This document shows, one piece after another, positions 58,768 to 64,000 of a DNA stretch of 64,000 nucleotides (its first letter is position 1; each line of letters starts with the position of its first letter). Source of the DNA: Stakelama flava (GTDB taxonomy: Bacteria; Pseudomonadota; Alphaproteobacteria; Sphingomonadales; Sphingomonadaceae); contig NZ_JAHWZX010000006.1 of assembly GCF_019351405.1 (NCBI RefSeq), positions 118,726 to 182,725 on the forward strand, given 5' to 3'. The translations under genes and the position numbers were made by a program. A model generated the notes under the pieces. The model was not told the origin of the DNA and did not search any database. It saw only the letters and a program-made list of their open reading frames with translations.

Positions 58768-59387
58768 GGCAACAGATCGGTCAGCGCGGAGATCAGCCGA
58801 TTGGTCACCATCTCCATCGCGCCCGATGCGTCGATTCGGCGCACGCGGTCGCTTTCCCGCACGGCGATATCGTCGAAAATCGCGGCGACCTGCGCGTGAA
58901 AACAGCTGTCGCGCGCGGCGAAGCGATCCGCATCGCCGCCATCGCGCGCCGCCGCCCGGGCGACGCCGGTTTCAGCCGCGACCTCCAGCAGGAAGGTGCG
59001 ATCAGGCAGCAGCCCTTTCGATCCGAAGCCGTGCAGCGCCAGTATCGCGGCGTCGTCGATCCCCTGCGCGCCCTGATAGGCGCGGGTCGAATCGATATAG
59101 CGGTCGCAAATGACCCAGATGCCTTCGGCGATGGCCGGGCGGATGCGCTTTTCGACATGATCGGCGCGCGCCGCGGCAAAGAGGAGCGCTTCGGCATGGC
59201 TGCTCCAGCGCGAAACCGCGCCATGCATCAACAGGTCGCGGATCGCCTCCGCCCCCTCGCTGCCACCCGGTTCGCGCGTGACGATGACGTCGATCCCGCG
59301 CGCCTCCAGCGCTTCGGCCAGACGGCGCGCCTGGGTGGACTTGCCGGCGCCCTCTCCCCCTTCGAGCGAGAGGAAACGCCCGCTCAT
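58764..59387 (-). CDS. tmk: Thymidylate kinase
   Basis: Makes dTDP from dTMP. The 207-residue protein has the P-loop GGEGAGKST (10-18), the DRx motif (VICDRYIDSTRAYQG) and the TREPGGSEGAE substrate loop. The ATG at 59387 overlaps the dacC stop by 4 bp, which fixes the start; the longer frame upstream runs through dacC in another frame. Confidence 0.96.
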   Translation of the reverse strand: MSGRFLSLEGGEGAGKSTQARRLAEALEARGIDVIVTREPGGSEGAEAIRDLLMHGAVSRWSSHAEALLFAAARADHVEKRIRPAIAEGIWVICDRYIDSTRAYQGAQGIDDAAILALHGFGSKGLLPDRTFLLEVAAETGVARAAARDGGDADRFAARDSCFHAQVAAIFDDIAVRESDRVRRIDASGAMEMVTNRLISALTDLLP

Positions 59388-60541
59388 CCGAACAGCGACA
59401 TCAGGCCGGCCCAGGCGCGGCCGAAAAAGCCAGCTTCGCCCACATCCTCGGCCGCGACCAGCGGAAGTTTCTGCGGCCCCATGCCCGGCGTATTCACGAT
59501 CAGGTCGGCGATATGCTGACCCTTTGTAATCGGTGCCTTGATCGGTCCCTGATACACGACCTTTCCGGTCATATCGGGCGATGTGCCACTGGGTATCGTC
59601 ACCGTCAGGTCGCGCGGCGCGACCAGGCCTACGGTCGCTTCGCTGCCCTGCTGCACCTCGGCCTCGGCAACCTGCTTGCCCTTGGTGACAAGCGGTTTCG
59701 CTTTCCATGCGCGAAAGCCCCAGTTCATGAACTGGCGCGATTCGCGTGCGCGGCCATTATAGGTATCCAGCCCGGCCAGAACCATCACCAGACGGCGACC
59801 ATTCTGTTCCGCCGATCCGGTAAAGCCATAGCCTGCTTCTTCGGTATGGCCGGTTTTAAGCCCGTCCGCGCCATCGACATAGCCAAGCAGCGGGTCGCGG
59901 TTCGCCTGCGTGATCGCATTGCCGCCCGCGGTCTTGCCCCAGGTGAAATCGCGCTTCGAATAATATTTTTTGTAAAGGTCCGGATATTTCTCGATCGTCG
60001 CCTCTGCCAGCGTCGCCAGATCGCGCGCGGTGACATAGGTCTGCCCTTCATCGGGCCAGCCGTTCGAGGTGCCGAAATGGCTGTTGGTCATGCCCAGCTT
60101 GCTCGCCTGCTGGTTCATGAGCGACGTGAACGCCTGTTCGGTCCCCGAAATCCCCTCGGCCAGCACCACGCAGGCATCGTTCCCCGACAGCGTGACGATG
60201 CCGTACAGCAGGTTCTCGACGCTCACATCCTCATCGGGCGACAGGAACATCGTCGATCCCTGGCTATGCCATTTCTGCCAGGTTTCGCGCTGAACATGGA
60301 TTTTCTGATCCTGCTTCAACTCGCCCTTTTTGATGAGGCTGAACGCGACATACACCGTCATCATCTTCGCCAGCGATGCCGGCGGAATGCGCTTGTCCGG
60401 CTGTTTTGCGTACAGCACCGCGTCGGACGACAGGTCCTTCATGAAAGCGATCGGCGCCGGCGTCTGGAACGGCGGGGCCTGTGCCGCGACAGGCTCGGCT
60501 ACGATGCTCGACAAAAGGGCTGCGGTAAGGAGTTTCTTCAT
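59384..60541 (-). CDS. dacC: D-alanyl-D-alanine carboxypeptidase (PBP5/6 type)
   Basis: Periplasmic penicillin-binding protein that trims the last D-Ala from peptidoglycan stem peptides. The 385-residue protein has a signal peptide (about 1-20), the three active-site motifs SLAK with Ser56, SGN (119-121) and KTG (229-231), then a beta-rich C-terminal domain (about 285-370) and an amphipathic end (FFGRAWAGLMSLFG) that should hold it to the inner membrane. It precedes tmk with a 4-bp overlap. Confidence 0.95.
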   Translation of the reverse strand: MKKLLTAALLSSIVAEPVAAQAPPFQTPAPIAFMKDLSSDAVLYAKQPDKRIPPASLAKMMTVYVAFSLIKKGELKQDQKIHVQRETWQKWHSQGSTMFLSPDEDVSVENLLYGIVTLSGNDACVVLAEGISGTEQAFTSLMNQQASKLGMTNSHFGTSNGWPDEGQTYVTARDLATLAEATIEKYPDLYKKYYSKRDFTWGKTAGGNAITQANRDPLLGYVDGADGLKTGHTEEAGYGFTGSAEQNGRRLVMVLAGLDTYNGRARESRQFMNWGFRAWKAKPLVTKGKQVAEAEVQQGSEATVGLVAPRDLTVTIPSGTSPDMTGKVVYQGPIKAPITKGQHIADLIVNTPGMGPQKLPLVAAEDVGEAGFFGRAWAGLMSLFG

Positions 60542-60573
60542 CCTGGGTCCAACAAAAGGGTTACGCCAAACGG

Positions 60574-61641
60574 TTAGCGCGCCGTGTCATAAATCCGCGC
60601 GTCGGAAAAGCCCTCAGATGCAGCGGCGCGTCGCGCCTGATCCGCCATCGCCCGCGTTGCATAGGGACCGACGCGAACGCGGTACAACCCGCCGCCCGGA
60701 ACGACATAGCCATGGACGCGATTCGCAAACGTCCGCGCCTTGTCCGGATAGGACAGCGTGACGATCTGCACATAATAATTGCGATTGCCGCCAAGCGTCG
60801 ATCCCGGCGCACCATCGGGTTCGGGATAGCTGGTTCCGGAAACGACCGCGCGCATCGGCTGAGACTGGCCCGACCGCCGGATGGGCGCGGGAGAAGCGGC
60901 AGGCGCGGGATGCGTCGCTTGTACTGTCGCGGGCGCGGAAGTCCTTGCAGGCGTTGGTGGAAGCTGGCGGCTAAGAACGCGCAGCATCGATTGCGGGGCA
61001 TCGATCCGTGGCGGCGCCGCCTGCCCGGCGTTGATCATCGCCTGATCCTGCGATGTCGGCACCACCTTTCGCACCCGTACCGGCAGCGGATCACCGCCCA
61101 TGTCGAGCGCCGAAGCAAGCGCCGGCGCAAGGTCGATCAGCGCGTTGCCGTCGCGCGGCCCGCGGGCGGCGATCTTCGCCAGCACGATCCGGCCGGTATT
61201 GAGCGAGGTGATCTCGACAAAGCTTTCGGGCGGCAGCACGCGGCTTGCCGCATACATGACATTGGGGCCGAACCCGGCTGCATCGGTGGTGGATATGGCA
61301 TATCCGACTTCGTCATAGCGATCCTCGCCAGGTGCTGCGCGTGACGAACCGCGCGGTCCCGATCCGCCTTCGGGCGGCCGCATATCCTGTTGCTGCGCGG
61401 GCATGGGGCGTGCGCGATCGGGGCCGGGCTCGTCGCCGGGCACCGGATAACCCGCCCCGGGGCCGGCTCGATCATAGCCATCGGATTGCGGGGGATAGCC
61501 TTCATCCTCAGCGCCTCGCGGTGGCGGGGCGGGATAATCCCCGGCAACGGGTGTCGGGTCGTACCGGCCATATCTGGTATCGGCGCATGCCCCTGCAAGC
61601 AGCGGCAGCACCGCGAGGATCAGGCTATTGTGCGACTTCAT
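60574..61641 (-). CDS. RlpA-like SPOR-domain lipoprotein
   Basis: A 355-residue lipoprotein (lipobox LAGAC, Cys19) with a long Pro/Gly/Asp-rich linker (about 22-107), a double-psi beta-barrel like that of the septal-ring transglycosylase RlpA (about 111-178; FVEITSLNTGRIVLAKIAARGP) and a C-terminal SPOR domain (about 283-355; NYYVQIVTLSYPDKARTFAN) that binds denuded glycans at the septum. The usual VNDRGP is AARGP here, so the conserved Asp is missing. Start is ATG 61641, overlapping the transglycosylase gene by 17 bp. Confidence 0.88.
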   Translation of the reverse strand: MKSHNSLILAVLPLLAGACADTRYGRYDPTPVAGDYPAPPPRGAEDEGYPPQSDGYDRAGPGAGYPVPGDEPGPDRARPMPAQQQDMRPPEGGSGPRGSSRAAPGEDRYDEVGYAISTTDAAGFGPNVMYAASRVLPPESFVEITSLNTGRIVLAKIAARGPRDGNALIDLAPALASALDMGGDPLPVRVRKVVPTSQDQAMINAGQAAPPRIDAPQSMLRVLSRQLPPTPARTSAPATVQATHPAPAASPAPIRRSGQSQPMRAVVSGTSYPEPDGAPGSTLGGNRNYYVQIVTLSYPDKARTFANRVHGYVVPGGGLYRVRVGPYATRAMADQARRAAASEGFSDARIYDTAR

Positions 61642-62671
61642 CGGCAAGCAACCCCACGGTTAGCGCATAGAAGTTGGAACAATTATAATCGAGAATCACC
61701 CGGTAATTATGGGTGAGCAGATAGGCGGTCTTCCCCGGCCCGTCGGGTTCGAGCAGCGTAGCGAGCACATCGTCGCCCGGCCAGTATCCGCGTTCGGGCA
61801 CCAGCCCCATCTGACGCCATTCCTTCATGGTGTGCCAGGCGCTGTGCCGCTCGTGCACCCGCGGACAGCGCGGCGACACCGTCTTGTTGGCAAGCGCGCC
61901 GATGTTAAGCCCGGCGGGAACGTCGACCGGAATGCCCCAGGGCACATTGGGCCGCCAACCCGCGTTCACCAGATAATTGCCGATCGAGGCAAGCACATCG
62001 GCATCGCTGTTCCAGATATCGGCCCGCCCGTCGCCATCGCCGTCTTTTCCCAGACGAAGATATACCGAGGGAAGAAACTGCGGCCCGCCGGTCGCCCCCG
62101 CCCAGCTTCCCTGCAGCGTCTGCCGCGAAAATCCCATGTCCATCAGTTTCAGCGTGGCGAGAAATTCGCGCTCGAACAGGTCGCGCCGCCGCCCCTCATA
62201 GGCAAGCGTCGCTAGCGCGCGCGGCAGGTCGAACCCGCCGGTTACCGCGCCATAGGCAGTTTCATTGCCCCAGATCGATACCATGATCGATTCGGGCACG
62301 CCGGTCTGCCGCTCGATACTCGCCAACTTGCCACGCAGCCGCTGATAGGCGGCACGCCCGCGATTGATCCGCGCCGCATCGACATGGCGGGCATAATAGG
62401 GTGCATAGCTGGGGATCGGCCCGTTCGAACTACCCCCCGGTTGCCCGCGATCGAGTTCGATGACGCGTTCGTTCAGGGTAAGCGATGGAAAAACCGCCTG
62501 AATCGTGGCCGGGGTGATCCCCTGCGCCACCGCTTTCGCCCTGACCGTCGTCAGATATTGCTGAAAACTGGTTTCATCCTGCGCCGAAGCGCTGGCGCCA
62601 CCAAGCGAGAAAAGGCCGGCCGCGCCGACGACAGCGATGACACGCTGGAATAACTTGCCCGAAAACCGCAT
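61625..62671 (-). CDS. mltB: Lytic murein transglycosylase (MltB family)
   Basis: Cleaves glycan strands of peptidoglycan. The 348-residue protein has a signal peptide (about 1-30) and the SLT-type domain with catalytic Glu137 (IWGNETAYG), WAGATGGPQFLPS and the acidic GKDGDGDGRADIWNSDADVLASIGNYL, which is normal for the family. A peptidoglycan-binding C terminus (CP...LLTHNYRVILDYNCSNFYAL) follows. The ATG at 62671 starts the signal peptide. It forms an operon with the RlpA-like gene and dacC. Confidence 0.93.
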   Translation of the reverse strand: MRFSGKLFQRVIAVVGAAGLFSLGGASASAQDETSFQQYLTTVRAKAVAQGITPATIQAVFPSLTLNERVIELDRGQPGGSSNGPIPSYAPYYARHVDAARINRGRAAYQRLRGKLASIERQTGVPESIMVSIWGNETAYGAVTGGFDLPRALATLAYEGRRRDLFEREFLATLKLMDMGFSRQTLQGSWAGATGGPQFLPSVYLRLGKDGDGDGRADIWNSDADVLASIGNYLVNAGWRPNVPWGIPVDVPAGLNIGALANKTVSPRCPRVHERHSAWHTMKEWRQMGLVPERGYWPGDDVLATLLEPDGPGKTAYLLTHNYRVILDYNCSNFYALTVGLLADEVAQ

Positions 62672-62771
62672 GGTGCCTTCTTGCCACAGCATGGCGGCGG
62701 CATGAACCCCCAAGACGCAGATGCTTGCGTAAAATATGATCGGGGCGCTAAGCGCTCCGCACCAGCATCGC

Positions 62772-62812
62772 GGAGAGGTGCCGAGTGGTTTAAGACAGCA
62801 GTCTTGAAAACT
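62772..62812 (+). pseudogene. 5' half of a tRNA-Ser gene
   Basis: GGAGAGG (acceptor arm), GCCGAGTGG (D arm) and CAGT-CTTGAAA-ACT (anticodon stem and loop with UGA anticodon) follow each other as in a standard alphaproteobacterial tRNA-Ser(UGA). Sequence identity to a tRNA ends just after the anticodon loop; no variable arm, T arm or 3' acceptor strand follows before the complete tRNA that starts 7 bases later. This half cannot be a functional tRNA. Confidence 0.75.
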
Positions 62813-62818
62813 TGTAGC

Positions 62819-62906
62819 GGAAGGGTGGCAGAGTGGTCGATTGCAGCGGTCTTGAAAACCGCCGATGTGCAAGCATCCGTGGGTTCGAATCCCACCCCTT
62901 CCGCCA
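62819..62906 (+). tRNA. tRNA-Ser (anticodon UGA)
   Basis: An 88-nt class II tRNA. Acceptor GGAAGGG pairs with CCCTTCC, then discriminator G and an encoded CCA. The anticodon stem GCGGT/ACCGC holds the loop CTTGAAA with anticodon UGA. The variable arm (GATG...CATC) and the T arm (GTGGG TTCGAAT CCCAC) pair well. It reads UCA and UCG-type Ser codons. Its sequence differs in the acceptor and anticodon stems from the half copy just upstream. Confidence 0.95.
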
Positions 62907-62936
62907 CTTCGGAACAAAACCGGGAACGCCGGTTGC

Positions 62937-63051
62937 CACGGGCCAGTACCTCGGCATAGGCGGTCAGGTCGCGGTGTAGCGGTGCGGGCAATTCCAGCGT
63001 CACTTTTACGGGCTTGTCGTCGGGCAGCGGGCCGAGCTTCAGCTTGGTCAT
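62937..63051 (-). pseudogene. DUF2274-type protein, 3'-truncated
   Basis: The first 38 codons (MTKLKLGPLPDDKPVKVTLE, then LPAPLHRDLTAYAEVLAR) match a small protein usually encoded after trbI in conjugative clusters. After codon 38 the sequence no longer fits and runs into the tRNA-Ser region, so the 3' half of the gene has been lost. The ATG lies 2 bp after the trbI stop, the normal arrangement. Confidence 0.7.
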
Positions 63052-63053
63052 GG

Positions 63054-63310
63054 TCAGCCTCCTGCGTTCTCGAATATCAAATCTCTCGTCACAATAATCC
63101 TGACCGGGAAGCCCGGCCGGATGGTCAGCGTGGGCGCGACCTGCAACTGGCGCTGGACGATCTGCTGACCGGCCTGATTGATGGTGTCCTGCGCGCCGTC
63201 ACGGATGGCGCGGATCAGGCGGTCCTCGCTGTCGCTGGCGAGTTCCGTGCCCATGCCCAGCAGTGTGGAGAGGCCTGCCGCTTTCATCACGTCCCACCAG
63301 TGATGATCGA
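63054..63310 (-). pseudogene. trbI: Conjugal transfer protein TrbI, C-terminal fragment
   Basis: About 84 codons of the VirB10-like TrbI: VDHHWWDVMKAAGLSTLLGM, then TINQAGQQIVQRQLQVAPTL and IRPGFPVRIIVTRDLIFENAGG up to a normal stop. TrbI spans the periplasm in type IV secretion. The 5' part is missing: at about 63310 the sequence changes into an IS701-type transposase. The frame remains open through the junction only by chance. Confidence 0.8.
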
Positions 63311-64000
63311 CGCCGGACACCAGGTCGCGAAGAAGGCGAGATCGCCGTCGCTGATATTGCGACGGATCAGGAGGCCTCGGGTCCAAAGGCCCGTCTTCGT
63401 CTCATCATAGTCTTCGGCATCGAGATCGGCGAGTTCGCAATAGGCCCAGTCGTGAAGCCGGGCGCCTTTCGTGCCCTCACCGGCGGACAGGCGCTGCCAT
63501 GCCTTGGGGGGAAGGTCACGCGCGATCTCCTCCGCTGTGCCGGCGATCGGCGGCTTGCCCCCCTCTGCAGCCTTTCCAACGATGCTTCGCATCGCCGGAA
63601 CCTTGGGCCGCTTCGCCCAGGAGCCGAAATGATGGTTGGACCTGACCCCGAGCACATAGCCCTTGCACGCACGTCGCAGCATGCTCTCGATGTCGCCCAC
63701 GCCGTAGACAGCATCGGCTGCTACCCATGAGAATGGGACATCGGCTGCCAGTGCGCCTTGGATCATGTCGATCGCCAGGGCGGGCTTTGTAGCAAAGGTG
63801 ACAGTCTCAGGGACGTGCGTCGCGGCAAGCCTTGCCGGATCGCCGGTCCAGCTCTTGGGCAGATAGAGCGCGCGATCGATGAAGGCGTGACCCCGAGCCG
63901 ACACATAGGCCGCAAACACACCGATCTGGCAGTTGGTGATCTTGCCCGCAGAGCCGGTATATTGTCGCGCGACCCCGCACGATGCCTTGCCCTGTTTGAG
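63311..64000 (-). pseudogene. IS701-like transposase, 3'-truncated and cut by the window edge
   Basis: The reading frame enters from beyond the right edge and matches an IS701-type DDE transposase: VFAAYVSARGHAFIDRALYL, PKSWTGDPARL, the DDE segment SWVAADAVYGVGD with its catalytic Asp, LGVRSNHHFGSW and RRNISDGDLAFFATWCPA. At about 63310 the match stops before the usual Glu-containing end of the domain, and trbI sequence takes over after a few codons to a TGA at 63287. The third catalytic residue is therefore lost. The 5' end is not visible. Confidence 0.75.

Noticed and set aside
62020..62070. The acidic DGDGDG motif in MltB as a third unusual calcium loop.
   Set aside because: This acidic segment is a normal feature of MltB-type transglycosylases, so it does not support a special calcium theme by itself.
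62551..63051. A 166-codon minus-strand frame running from DUF2274 through the antisense of the tRNA.
   Set aside because: Only the first 38 codons look like a protein; the rest is antisense to tRNA and to the region before mltB, so it is a fusion by chance.

Overview
The window looks like an ordinary, gene-dense, GC-rich chromosome segment of a sphingomonad (Alphaproteobacteria, Sphingomonadales). This rests on the gene orders rseP-bamA-skp-fabZ-rpmE, chvI-chvG-hprK-rapZ-EIIA-HPr, ispDF-dusB-ntrB-ntrC-ntrY-ntrX-hfq-hflX and dacC-tmk-holB-metG-tatD, on the short alphaproteobacterial HprK, on the fused IspDF, and on a double-length Hfq. No genus is claimed.

Layout. 1-4813: outer-membrane biogenesis (3' end of rseP, bamA, skp, fabZ) and ribosomal protein L31. 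5048-7749: an accessory patch with an aldo/keto reductase and a divergent TetR regulator sharing two matching operators, then a decayed 821-bp IS5-family (IS427-like) element whose TA target is the stop codon of the next gene. 7747-13027: an rRNA/tRNA methyltransferase, HPr, EIIA, RapZ, HprK and the ChvG/ChvI two-component system. 13053-17567: MscS channel, guaB, an RsmB-type methyltransferase, a TPR protein. 17557-23080 (minus): ksgA, pdxA, surA, lptD, the last divergent from pepA-holC-ndk. 25733-28470 (minus): purM-purN-mmcQ and a small membrane protein. 28534-34128: a secreted protein, hdaA, ppk1, ppx. 34140-39059: an I78 inhibitor-like lipoprotein, rnd, aspS, an HD phosphohydrolase, ppk2. 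39066-43381: carbonic anhydrase, lipA, ratA-like, pncC, a secreted hypothetical, ispDF. 43472-53239: dusB, ntrBC, ntrYX, hfq, hflX, a GNAT enzyme. 53223-62671 (all minus): mazG, an aspartic protease, an MBL hydrolase, tatD, metG, holB, tmk, dacC, an RlpA-like lipoprotein, an MltB-type transglycosylase. 62772-64000: half of a tRNA-Ser gene, a complete tRNA-Ser(UGA), and a scrambled conjugative-element border (DUF2274, trbI and IS701 fragments).

The genes group into envelope building (BamA, Skp, SurA, LptD, FabZ, DacC, MltB, RlpA-like), nitrogen and carbon signalling (NtrBC, NtrYX, PTS, HprK, RapZ, ChvGI, Hfq), polyphosphate metabolism (PPK1, PPX, PPK2) and information processing. Most starts overlap the upstream stop by 4 bp (ATGA, GTGA or TTGA), indicating tight operons. 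Apart from the IS and the right-hand border there is no stretch over 300 bases without a gene.

I did not find a clear new defence or biosynthetic system. The best leads are the tRNA-Ser half beside a mobile-element border, the tandem Hfq, calcium-loop-like motifs in both BamA and Skp, the twin TetR operators, a possible rpmE leader, and a 73-bp convergent gene overlap built on a palindrome. No database search was possible, so family names rest on recognised motifs and gene order.
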